From an uncultured Balneola sp. (GTDB lineage Bacteria; Bacteroidota; Rhodothermia; Balneolales; Balneolaceae): 60,778 nt of DNA. The number at the start of each line of letters is the position of its first letter. Positions within the stretch are counted from its first letter, which is position 1. The stretch lies in NCBI GenBank assembly GCA_913058495.1, contig CAJXQC010000001.1, positions 1-60,778 on the forward strand. Reading direction: 5' to 3'. Made by a program: the position numbers and the translations under genes. Positions 46,429 to 55,099 of the stretch are shown here, in pieces. Under the pieces are notes generated by a model, which was not told the DNA's origin, ran no database searches, and saw nothing but the letters and a program-made list of their open reading frames with translations.

Positions 46429-49400
46429 ATGCTTGAACAAATAATTGATAAAGTATTAAAGAACCGGCTAACCATCTTTATTTTGGTAGCCGCGGTAGCG
46501 CTCTATGGCTACTTTTCATTTCGGGATGTACCCATTGACTCCTTTCCCGACGTATCACCCACACTCGTGCAGGTGTTTACTTCCAGTCCGGGGCTTTCTC
46601 CGGTAGATGTGGAAACTCAAATAAGTTATCCCATTGAGATCTCCATGTATGGTTTGCCGAAACTGGACCGGGTGCAAAGCACCTCTATTTTCGGGCTTTC
46701 CAGAGTGAATATTTACTTTGAGGAAGGAACTGATATTTACTTTGCCCGGCGACTAGTCAACGAACGACTGTCGCAGGCCAAAAACGAGATACCGGATGGA
46801 CTTGGTGAACCCCAACTTGGCCCTATCACCACCGGCCTTGGAACGGTGTTGATGTATGAGGTCAAGAATAAAGAAGGCTACGACCACTCCCTGATGGATA
46901 TCCGTACCGCTCAGGACTGGATCGTAAAACCGCAGCTGCGAACAGTGCCCGGCGTAACCGGCGTGCTGTCGATTGGCGGGGATGTTCGTCAATTCCAGGT
47001 CAAAGCCGATATGAATGCCCTGGTTTCCCGAGGACTTACCCTTGAAGATCTCGAAGGTGCCCTCAATAAAAACAACCGCACGGTAGGCGCTTCTTTTCTG
47101 GAACGCGGAGGAGAAGAATATCTGGTGCGCGGTTATGGCTGGATTCAACCCGACGAAGAAGGTCTCAATGACCTTGAGAATATAATCGTATCCAACGAAG
47201 ACGGTACTCCGGTGTATGTGAAAGATGTAGCTGAAGTGGCATTTGGCTCGGAAATCAAGCGGGGAACACTGGTTGCCAACGGGGAAGAATCGGTGGGCGG
47301 TTTTGTGTTGAAACTCATCGGAACCAACACACAGGACTTGCTGGCCGAAATGGATAATAAAGTGGATGCCATGAATAGCGCCCTCCCCGAAGGGATGATC
47401 ATGGAAACCTTTTATTCTCAAGGTGAACTCGTAGAAAAAGCCGTGGGTACAGTTACCAATGCCCTCTACATCGGAGCCATTCTGGTGCTCATCGTGTTGT
47501 ACTTCTTTATGGGTGATATCCGATCCACGTTGATCATTATTTCCACGGTTCCCATTGCCTTCTTGATCGCTTTCATAGGGATGAAATGGCTGGGAATATC
47601 GGCTAACCTGATGAGTCTCGGTGGGCTGGCGATCAGCATCGGGATGATCGGTGATAGTGCCACGGTAATTGTGGAAAACACGTACAGGCTGCTTGAGGAG
47701 CGAAAAGAAGGAAATGTGTCCCTAACACGGATTGTGAGTGAAGCCGCGCGTGAAGTCATTCGACCGGTCTTTTTCGCTACCAGCATTATCATCATTGTAT
47801 TTCTGCCACTCTTCTCGCTTGAAGGTGTGGAAGGAAAGATGTTCAAACCGCTGGCTTATACCATTACCTTTGCGCTGTTCGGAGCCATCTTTTTAGCGCT
47901 GACGTACATTCCTATTATCTCCAGCTTCATCCTTCCCGAAAAAGGCATGGACAAGGAACCCTGGTTGGTACGTACGCTCAAAAAATGGAGTGAACCGTTG
48001 ATCGAGAAGACCTCCAAATATCCTAAAATGGTATTTGGTGCCGCTCTTGTTCTCTTTGCCGGAAGCATGGCCATCTTTCCGTTTTTAGGAACCGAGTTTC
48101 AGCCCACTTTACGAGAAGGTACCTACGCCGTTCGTTCGGTATTACCACCGGGGGCCAATCTTCCAACCACTACCGAATACTCCAAGCGGCTTCAGGAATC
48201 GATGCTAACCTTTCCTGAAGTAGAAAGCGTCTATTCGCGTGTTGGTCGTGCTGAAGTTGGTGGAGATCCTGAGCCGGTGAACGTGGTCTTCAACGTGGTG
48301 AATTTGAAACCGTTGGACGCATGGGAATGGGGACGTGATTACGAAGAACTTCAGACCGCGATGGCAGAAAAACTATCCGAGGATCTACCCGGCGTTTCTT
48401 CCAATTTCTCCCAACCTATTCAGCTTCGTACTGATGAGCTGCTAAGCGGCGTTCGGGCCCAAGTGGTTGTGAGTTTATATGGCGATGACCTGGATGTGCT
48501 GGCTGAAAAAGCAGGTGAAATCCAGGCCATTGCTGAAGGTGTGGAAGGAGCTGTAGATGTCCGCGCCCAGCAACAAGGCGGCACCGCAAATCCTGGTTCG
48601 TCCGGATCGTGAGCAGTTGGCCCGGCTGGGAATTAGCATGGATGACTTCCTTAACACCGTAGAAACCGGGATCGGTGGATCGGTATCCGGGCAAGTCTTC
48701 GAAGGCATCCGACGCTTCGATATCTTTGTTCGCCTACAGGAATCTCAGCGAACCCACATTGACCAGGTTCGCGATCTACCCATCCGTACGGCTAAAGGAG
48801 CATTGGTTCCGCTGTCACAAATAGCCGATGTGGAAGTCTTTACCGGACCAAAGCAGATCTCCCGAAATAAAGCCAGTCGCCGAACCTATGTACAGCTTAA
48901 CGTGCGAGGACGAGACATGGGAAGCGTAGTCAGTGAAATTCAGCAAAAGGTGGCTGAGCATGTCGAACTACCGGCAGGATATTTCACCGAATACGGCGGA
49001 CAGTTTGAAAATCAACAGCGGGCGATGGCGCGGTTGTATGTAGTGGTTCCCATTACGCTGGGACTCATTTTTTTCATGCTGTTTTCCACCTTCAGTAGCT
49101 GGAAATACGCTGTGCTCATCTTCCTGAATATACCCTTTGCCACTATCGGTGGTATTGTAGCGCTTTGGGTGTCCGGTCTCTACTTGTCCGTGCCGGCAGC
49201 CGTGGGTTTTATCGCCATCTTTGGTATCGCGGTACTCAATGGCGTGGTGCTGGTTTCCTACATCAACCAACTTCGGGAGGAAGGACTTGAAACCCACAAG
49301 GCAGTTGTTAAAGCCGCCTTGTTACGGCTACGCCCTGTACTCATGACGGCCTTAACCACCGGTCTCGGACTGATTCCGTTGCTACTGGCAAACGATATCG

Positions 49401-49531
49401 GCTCGAATGTGCAACGTCCTCTGGCAGCCGTGGTAGTTGGTGGTCTGGTAACATCGACTCTGCTTACACTGGTGGTATTACCCACTATCTACAAGTGGTT
49501 CGCTGAACCAGTAGAACACGTTGAACTGTAA
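46429..49531 (+). pseudogene. czcA: CzcA-type RND efflux pump, frameshifted
   Basis: Two overlapping frames make one pump. 46429-48612 encodes the start (DVPIDSFPDVSPTLVQVF, TM4 SIGMIGDSATVIVENTYR) up to VDVRAQQQGGT; the rest, from PQILVRPDREQLARLG on, is in the +1 frame to 49531. The join near 48583-48586 needs two missing bases (or one extra) relative to an intact gene. Without it the protein stops at residue 727, lacking TM8-12. Everything else is well conserved and higher in G+C than neighbours. A sequencing error, a recent mutation or an uncommon recoding event are possible; I see no slippery heptamer. Confidence 0.85.
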
Positions 49532-49545
49532 TTATAAATAGATAC

Positions 49546-49578
49546 AAACCTTCAAGGTATTTGAAACCTTGGAGGTTT
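49546..49578. repeat. Long palindromic element after czcA
   Basis: AAACCTTCAAGGT (49546-49558) and ACCTTGGAGGTTT (49566-49578) pair over 13 bp with a single G-U wobble around a 7-base loop. The sequence resembles dispersed AACCTTSAAGGTT-type palindromes I associate with Bacteroidota genomes. It lies in the short gap between czcA and the PII-like gene and may be a REP-type element or a processing hairpin. The ACCTTGA/TCAAGGT pair at 28941-28989 may be a degenerate relative. Confidence 0.55.
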
Positions 49579-49596
49579 CATTAAAACCAACTTACT

Positions 49597-49917
49597 ATGA
49601 AAGAGATTAAAGCATTTATTCGTACCAACATGATTGATTACGTCATTGATGGCCTTGAAACCTTACCAGAACCGCCTGGTATAACCTTATCGGATGTGCG
49701 GGGATGGGGGCACGTTAAAGCCGAAGATAAAGCACGGCTCACCAACCGTATAAAACTGGAAACCGTTGTTCCCGATGAACGGGTTGCTGAAATTATTGAT
49801 ACGATCATCCAAAAAGGAAAAACGGGCAATTCGGGTGATGGCAAAATATTTATATCCGAAGTAGATAAAGCTATAAGAATTCGAACTGGGGAAATCGACG
49901 ATGAAGTGATTCGATAG
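49597..49917 (+). CDS. PII-like regulatory protein (PII-NG), second copy
   Basis: A 106-residue PII-fold protein with the C-terminal signature NSGDGKIFISEVDKAIRIRTGE. Unlike the copy at 35971 it keeps the nucleotide-binding Lys83 (GDGK). Its T-loop region reads LSDVRGWGHVKAEDKARLTN, typical of the efflux-associated PII group and lacking the uridylylated Tyr of GlnB. It lies between the CzcA pump and the P-type ATPase; possible roles are allosteric control of one of these or metal sensing. Confidence 0.85.
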   Translation: MKEIKAFIRTNMIDYVIDGLETLPEPPGITLSDVRGWGHVKAEDKARLTNRIKLETVVPDERVAEIIDTIIQKGKTGNSGDGKIFISEVDKAIRIRTGEIDDEVIR

Positions 49918-50081
49918 GCTAAGATTACATCACTTTATACCCCAAGATTGCTGCCATTTGACCGTGGCAGTAGTCTTTAAACGATGAATAGCAAGTTTTA
50001 GAATGCACCGTTACAGCTATTTATGAATTGTATTGGGATGATCCCCCATTCAGTTCTTTTTTTAACTTAAACTTAATAACT

Positions 50082-52577
50082 ATGGAAAAACTAACACTTG
50101 ATATACCTGTAATACTACCTGACATCCCTGATCATAAGGATAAATGTGTAAGTCGGCTTATTGGAACTCTTGAAGGACGGGATGGAGTGGATCGGGTACA
50201 TATTAAAACAGATGAAAGTAAAGAACCAAAACTCTGTATTCACTTTGATCCCGAAACGATATCACTAAAAAAAATAAAAACCATTGCTCAACAGACCGGT
50301 GCGAAACTTCATGATATATTTGGGCACATGTTAGTGAAAGTGAACGGTATTCGTCATTCCAGACACGCCCGATCAATTACTCGGCAACTCAGAGATGTGG
50401 ATGGAGTTGTAGATGCTTACGCGAGCGCCACAGGCTGGATCAGGCTGGAATATAAAAAGGGTGATATTAGCAGGGAGAAGCTTACGAAAATAATTAGAGA
50501 GACTGGGTTAGATATTGAGAAGTTTTCCGAAGAACTTCAGGACGTAAAAGAAAATAATGAGGAGACAAATGGTAAAGAGAAAAAACCGGAGACAGATCAT
50601 GAGCACTCACATAAAGAAGAAGATTCGCACGACCATGATCACGGTGGCATCTTTGGCGAAAAAACCGAGCTGATCTTCTCGCTGATATGCGGTGGCTTGC
50701 TCGGCATAGGATTCGGCCTCTCCTATGTGAGCACGGTGCCCGGCTGGGTATCGCTTGCACTATATGTGAGCTCCTACTTCTTTGGTGGATTCTACCTGGT
50801 GCAGGAAGCTTACACCGAAGTAAAAGCCGGAAATTTCGAGATTGATTTCCTGATGCTGGTTGCCGCGATTGGAGCTGCAATCCTTGGGGAGTGGGCTGAG
50901 GGGGCGCTTCTGCTTTTCTTGTTCAGCCTTGGACATTCCCTGGAACACTATGCTATGGGTCGGGCACGAGATGCCATCAAAGGGCTTTCTGACCTTGCGC
51001 CAAAAACCGCTCTGCGAAAAAAAGATGGAACCACCGAAGAGGTACCTGTTGAGGAGTTGCAGGTTGGAGATGTTATTGTGATCAAACCGAACAGTAAAAT
51101 TTCCGCCGACGGGGTAGTTATCAATGGCGAGAGCAGCGTCAACCAGGCACCCATCACCGGCGAAAGCGTGCCCGTGGACAAGATGGAATATGACGATCCT
51201 GAATCCATCGATGAAGACGCAGATTCTATTGACGATAAGCACCGCGTGTTTGCCGGCACCATCAATGGAAATGGAAGTCTGGAGGTAAAGGTGACAAAAC
51301 TTTCCAAAGATTCCACACTTTCTCGCCTGATCAAGCTGGTTAACGAAGCCGAAGCTCAGAAATCGCCGACCCAGCAGTTCACAGACAAATTTGAAAAATA
51401 CTTTGTACCGGCCGTATTGGTATTAGTGGTGATATTGAATTTTGCTTTTTTAGTTATAGATGAATCATTTTCAGCGAGTTTTTATCGGGCTATGGCGGTT
51501 CTTGTGGCTGCAAGTCCCTGTGCACTGGCTATTTCTACGCCCAGCGCGGTACTTAGCGGTGTAGGACGAGCCGCAAGAGGTGGAGTTCTGATAAAAGGCG
51601 GCCGACCCCTTGAAAACCTTGGAATTTTAAAGGCGTTAGCTTTTGATAAAACCGGAACCCTCACGGAAGGTAAACCTAAACTTACTGATGTAATCACCTT
51701 TGGAGATACGGAGGAAAACGAGTTGTTAAAAGTAGCTGTAGCTGTAGAAAGCTTAAGTGATCACCCCCTCGCTGATGCCGTAGTGCGTGATGGAAAAGAG
51801 AAGTTAGGAAAAGCTGATTTTTCTGAAGCCGAAGATCTTGAATCCATTACAGGGCGGGGCGTAAAAGCAACGATTAAAGATATAACAGTGTATATCGGGA
51901 ATGCGGAGCTATTTGAAGAGGCCGATGGCATTAAACTCTCTGAAGACCTTAAACGAAGTGTAGAAGAATTGGAAGGAGAAGGGAAAACGACTATGATTGT
52001 TCGTCATGGTGATCGATATCTTGGCATGCTGGGACTCATGGATACGCCCCGCGAGGATGCAAAGGATGTGATTCAAAAACTGCGGGACATGGGCTTGACC
52101 CACCTGATTATGCTTACGGGAGACAATCAGCGTGTAGCTGACGCTGTTGCTAAAGAAATTGGCATCGATGACCCCAAGGGTAATTTACTGCCTGAAGACA
52201 AGGTGGATGCGATCAAAAAGCTTCGTGAAGAGGAAGGCGACGTAGCGATGGTAGGCGACGGTGTAAACGATGCCCCGGCTATGGCCAACAGCACGGTGGG
52301 CATTGCTATGGGAGCAGCCGGATCAGATGTGGCCCTTGAAACAGCCGATGTAGCTTTAATGGCCGACAAGATTTCCGTTCTTCCGTTTGCCATCGGACTG
52401 AGCCGCAAAACCAAATCGATCATAAAACAGAACCTGTGGATCAGCCTGGGTATGGTGGCTCTGCTTGTGCCAGCTACGATTTTTGGCCTGAGCATGGGTT
52501 GGGCAGTCATCGGCCATGAAGGGTCAACAGTAGTTGTGGTATTTAATGCGTTGAGGTTGTTAGCTTACAAATCCTAA
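50082..52577 (+). CDS. P1B-4-like metal-exporting ATPase with degenerate HMA domains
   Basis: From the ATG at 50082 it has 831 residues. The TM6 motif is SPC (478-480, AASPCALAIS) and TM8 has HEGST (812-816), the signature pair of the P1B-4 group (CoaT/CzcP/CtpD; Co, Zn, Fe). The phosphorylation Asp is 522 (DKTGTLTEG). Unusually for that group it has about 190 N-terminal residues: two ferredoxin-like domains whose CxxC is missing (first) or replaced by HSRH (second, GIRHSRHARS, His92 and His95), then a His-rich linker (173-187). An acidic insert follows TGESVPV. It belongs to the divalent-metal module. An in-frame TTG/ATG at 50028 would add 18 poor residues. Confidence 0.88.
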   Translation: MEKLTLDIPVILPDIPDHKDKCVSRLIGTLEGRDGVDRVHIKTDESKEPKLCIHFDPETISLKKIKTIAQQTGAKLHDIFGHMLVKVNGIRHSRHARSITRQLRDVDGVVDAYASATGWIRLEYKKGDISREKLTKIIRETGLDIEKFSEELQDVKENNEETNGKEKKPETDHEHSHKEEDSHDHDHGGIFGEKTELIFSLICGGLLGIGFGLSYVSTVPGWVSLALYVSSYFFGGFYLVQEAYTEVKAGNFEIDFLMLVAAIGAAILGEWAEGALLLFLFSLGHSLEHYAMGRARDAIKGLSDLAPKTALRKKDGTTEEVPVEELQVGDVIVIKPNSKISADGVVINGESSVNQAPITGESVPVDKMEYDDPESIDEDADSIDDKHRVFAGTINGNGSLEVKVTKLSKDSTLSRLIKLVNEAEAQKSPTQQFTDKFEKYFVPAVLVLVVILNFAFLVIDESFSASFYRAMAVLVAASPCALAISTPSAVLSGVGRAARGGVLIKGGRPLENLGILKALAFDKTGTLTEGKPKLTDVITFGDTEENELLKVAVAVESLSDHPLADAVVRDGKEKLGKADFSEAEDLESITGRGVKATIKDITVYIGNAELFEEADGIKLSEDLKRSVEELEGEGKTTMIVRHGDRYLGMLGLMDTPREDAKDVIQKLRDMGLTHLIMLTGDNQRVADAVAKEIGIDDPKGNLLPEDKVDAIKKLREEEGDVAMVGDGVNDAPAMANSTVGIAMGAAGSDVALETADVALMADKISVLPFAIGLSRKTKSIIKQNLWISLGMVALLVPATIFGLSMGWAVIGHEGSTVVVVFNALRLLAYKS

Positions 52578-52607
52578 CCTATTCAAAGATAAATTAGCTT
52601 GGCCAAC

Positions 52608-53822
52608 ATGTTGCATACTATAACTAAAGCAGTAAGCTTTTTCCTGATACTATTTATTGCAGCAACTTCTTCTGTAGACGCCGGGCAACCTAAACTTTCG
52701 CCAGAAGCTCAGGTCAGTCTCCTTACGGCTTCTTCCGGTGCTGAATTGTACACTTTGTTTGGCCATACTGCCTTGCGCATTTACGACCCGGAATCAGGTG
52801 TAGATCGCACATATAATTATGGTACTTTTGATTTCAACGCTCCGGGATTTTATTGGAAATTTGCCCTCGGCGATCTGCGATATTTTCTTTCGGTGAACAA
52901 GTTTGAGAATGCAAAAAAAGCATATTTGAATGACGGCCGCATTATTACTGAACAGCGATTAAATCTAACAGAGAATCAAACCAAACGCTTGTATGATTTT
53001 TTGGAGAATAACGCCCGGCCCGAAAATCGATATTATTCCTACGAGTTCTTCTATGATAACTGTACCACCCGGGTCTATGAGGCCCTCAAAGCAGTAGCTG
53101 GGGATTCAATCCATTTTCAAGAGCCGCAAAATTCGGCAAAGAATAGTTTTCGGCAGTTTATTAATCCCTACCTGAAATCCGTTTCCTGGGTAAAATTTGG
53201 GATTAACTTGCTGTTGGGTACTCCCGCCGACCGCAACCCACCCGAGTCGGAAACGCTGTTCTTACCCGACCTGTTAAAAGAGGGATTTTCACACGCTCGG
53301 ATACAGCAAGCTGATACAAGCCTTGCTTTGGTTTCAGAGCAGAGATTTTATGCCCCTCAGAAACGGTCTGTCATTAGTCCTGCGAGTGTAAGCCCCACTT
53401 TAAGCTTTTGGTTTTTGCTGATTACAAGCCTGCTTGCCGGGTTTTTCTATAGAACTAATCAGACATTCTGGTTTTGGTTCGACCGTCTGTTATTCGGAAT
53501 AATTGGGTTGATTGGAGTGTTGATCATTTTTTTGTGGTTTTTTTCTTCGTATCCCTCAACCAAATGGAATTGGAATATAGTGTGGTCTGCCCCGGCCTTG
53601 TCGGCCTTTATATTTTCTTTTATAGGCAGAAAACGACTTTCAGAAAATTATAAAGTGTTTTTGGTACTATATACAGCTATTCTTCTGCTCTTTCTCCTAA
53701 GCTGGTCATTTATTCCTCAACAGATCCCCTCTGCAATTTTGCCTCTTCTTTTTTTGTTAGGATTTCGGAGTATCAAAAAGCAATCCGAATCAGTAAATCA
53801 GGAAAGGGTCAATGTGTTATAG
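52608..53822 (+). CDS. DUF4105 / Lnb N-terminal-domain periplasmic protein
   Basis: From the ATG at 52608 it has 404 residues: a signal peptide (FFLILFIAATSSVDAG) and a DUF4105 domain with the conserved SSGAELYTLFGHTALRIYD and FFYDNCTTRVYEAL (the His and Cys expected at the active site). About five C-terminal membrane helices follow (from about 265). In Bacteroidota such proteins are linked to lipoprotein N-acylation (Lnb-like), but that assignment is from memory and only the N-terminal domain supports it. It stands between the ATPase and the Fur regulator and is less obviously metal-related. Confidence 0.75.
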   Translation: MLHTITKAVSFFLILFIAATSSVDAGQPKLSPEAQVSLLTASSGAELYTLFGHTALRIYDPESGVDRTYNYGTFDFNAPGFYWKFALGDLRYFLSVNKFENAKKAYLNDGRIITEQRLNLTENQTKRLYDFLENNARPENRYYSYEFFYDNCTTRVYEALKAVAGDSIHFQEPQNSAKNSFRQFINPYLKSVSWVKFGINLLLGTPADRNPPESETLFLPDLLKEGFSHARIQQADTSLALVSEQRFYAPQKRSVISPASVSPTLSFWFLLITSLLAGFFYRTNQTFWFWFDRLLFGIIGLIGVLIIFLWFFSSYPSTKWNWNIVWSAPALSAFIFSFIGRKRLSENYKVFLVLYTAILLLFLLSWSFIPQQIPSAILPLLFLLGFRSIKKQSESVNQERVNVL

Positions 53823-54027
53823 CTTGCCAATCTTTCACTTATTTAGAATTTTGGAAACGTCAAGATAACTGCTCTGAACCCATATATTTTTATCAAGATC
53901 AATAAATATGAGTCTCAAAGATTTTAGTGGTAATTTAGAATTGAATTGGGAAAATTTATACAGGCGACCGGCCCTATGTATGAATATTACTTGTACACAT
54001 TAATCAACGAATATTATTTCAATAAAG

Positions 54028-54441
54028 ATGACTATTCATGAAAAAAGATTGCAGAGCAGAGATATACAACCGACCGCTATGCGCATGCGGATTCTTCTTT
54101 TCATGGCTGAAACAAAGTCGGTAATAAGCCTATCAGATCTTGAAGAAAAGTTTACCCATGCAGATCGAACAACGCTTTATCGTACCTTAAAAACATTCTT
54201 AGAACATGGTTTGGTGCATCAAATAAACGATGCAAGTGGGATAACTAAATATGCCCTTTGTTCTGAAAACTGTACCTGTTCGTACCCGGATGATGTGCAC
54301 GTTCATTTTTATTGTTTCTCCTGTGAACAAACATTTTGTTTTCCACATCTTGGCATTCCTAACTACGATCTGCCCGAAAATTTTACTCCATCCAACGGCA
54401 ATTTTGTGATAACCGGGAGTTGTCCTTCCTGTTCTTCCTGA
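54028..54441 (+). CDS. Fur-family transcriptional regulator (Zur-like)
   Basis: The 137-residue protein has the Fur winged helix (AMRMRILLFMAETKSVISLSD, DRTTLYRTLKTFLEHG) and a C-terminal metal/dimer domain with DVHVHFYCFSCEQTFCF and the final SCPSCSS, two CxxC pairs for the structural zinc. Unlike Fur/Zur, the regulatory-site segment before HVHFYC is unusual (CSENCTCSYPDD, extra cysteines), suggesting an altered metal specificity. It likely controls the third efflux module directly downstream. GAATATTA appears twice upstream (53982, 54009) and may be part of an autoregulatory site; the rest of the 205-base gap shows nothing. Confidence 0.88.
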   Translation: MTIHEKRLQSRDIQPTAMRMRILLFMAETKSVISLSDLEEKFTHADRTTLYRTLKTFLEHGLVHQINDASGITKYALCSENCTCSYPDDVHVHFYCFSCEQTFCFPHLGIPNYDLPENFTPSNGNFVITGSCPSCSS

Positions 54442-54445
54442 TCTT

Positions 54446-54478
54446 TGCAATTGAGTTGCATTACAAATAATCCTTATT
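54446..54478. promoter_or_regulatory. Two small palindromes between the Fur gene and the third leader gene
   Basis: TGCAA-TTGAG-TTGCA (54446-54460) and AATAA-TCC-TTATT (54466-54478) lie back to back in the 77-base gap after the Fur-family gene. AT-rich palindromes in this position are good candidates for the operator of that regulator, controlling the third efflux operon. The first could also be a weak terminator stem. Confidence 0.4.
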
Positions 54479-54518
54479 ATCTGCATTCTACTTAATCACA
54501 ATATTTCCCCTTAAAGAA

Positions 54519-54950
54519 TTGTATTTTTTCAGAGCATACATACGTAATCTGAATGTTGCGACAATCGCATCTTTTCTTTTTTCATGGGCAGGGTTTTTCT
54601 TTTTTCTACCCTTAAGTGTTTCTGTATTAGCAAGTACTCATGATGTTTCCTCTACCTACAACTTAGATAAAGGCTGTTTTGAAATTGTATTACAACATTC
54701 AGAAGAGACTAATTCTGGGTACAAAACAGTTGAAAAAAAGCACCATCAATTTCAAAATCAGTGCTGCTATGATGATGCACTGTTAAGAAATGAGTGCCCG
54801 GACTGTAAGTTTATGTTTCCAATCATTCCTTATTTGTTTGGGAACTATGGTGAACCTGTTTTTCAAATTACGTTACCTGTATATCTAAAAGACAATTTAT
54901 CCCCTCCAATAACTCTTAAGGTTATTAAAGTCACACAACTTCTGATTTAA
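54519..54950 (+). CDS. Exported leader-type protein 3 preceding the third RND module
   Basis: A 143-residue protein from a TTG start; no in-frame ATG was seen. It has a strong hydrophobic segment (about 14-38, ASFLFSWAGFFFFLPLSVSV), then a Cys/His-rich part (KKHHQFQNQCCYDDALL, NECPDCKFMF, with a CC pair and CxxC), and a tail SPPITLKVIKVTQLLI with prolines at 129-130, 13 residues before the stop. Same plan as the genes at 28440 and 43138. No family is recognised. The start is uncertain because no ribosome-binding site is visible. Confidence 0.6.
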   Translation: MYFFRAYIRNLNVATIASFLFSWAGFFFFLPLSVSVLASTHDVSSTYNLDKGCFEIVLQHSEETNSGYKTVEKKHHQFQNQCCYDDALLRNECPDCKFMFPIIPYLFGNYGEPVFQITLPVYLKDNLSPPITLKVIKVTQLLI

Positions 54951-54970
54951 TACCTGCCTTTCTCTATTTA

Positions 54971-55002
54971 GCAGAAACAAATTCTGCCCCATCCATTTTT
55001 TT
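54971..55002 (+). terminator. Attenuator-like hairpin before the third RND operon
   Basis: GCAGAA-ACAAA-TTCTGC (54971-54987) is a perfect 6-bp stem 20 bases after the leader gene's stop. A run of seven T follows at about 54996-55002, a little further than in an ideal terminator. Sited between the leader gene and the pump gene, it is a plausible attenuator. Confidence 0.45.
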
Positions 55003-55099
55003 CAACGAGCTGTTTAACTCTGGTCATTCTGTGGTTTCAGCCAAAGTATTTGAAAAAGATCGGCATCAAAGACTAATCTATATTCACACAGCTGTCAAC

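Noticed and set aside
48557-48612. Programmed ribosomal frameshift joining the two czcA halves
   Set aside because: The shift needed is +1 (or -2), no slippery heptamer or downstream pseudoknot is apparent, and RND pumps are not known to use recoding; mutation or sequence error is simpler.
53823-54027. A hidden small gene or RNA in the gap before the Fur-family gene
   Set aside because: No ORF with a plausible start and ribosome site, and no strong stem; only a repeated GAATATTA.
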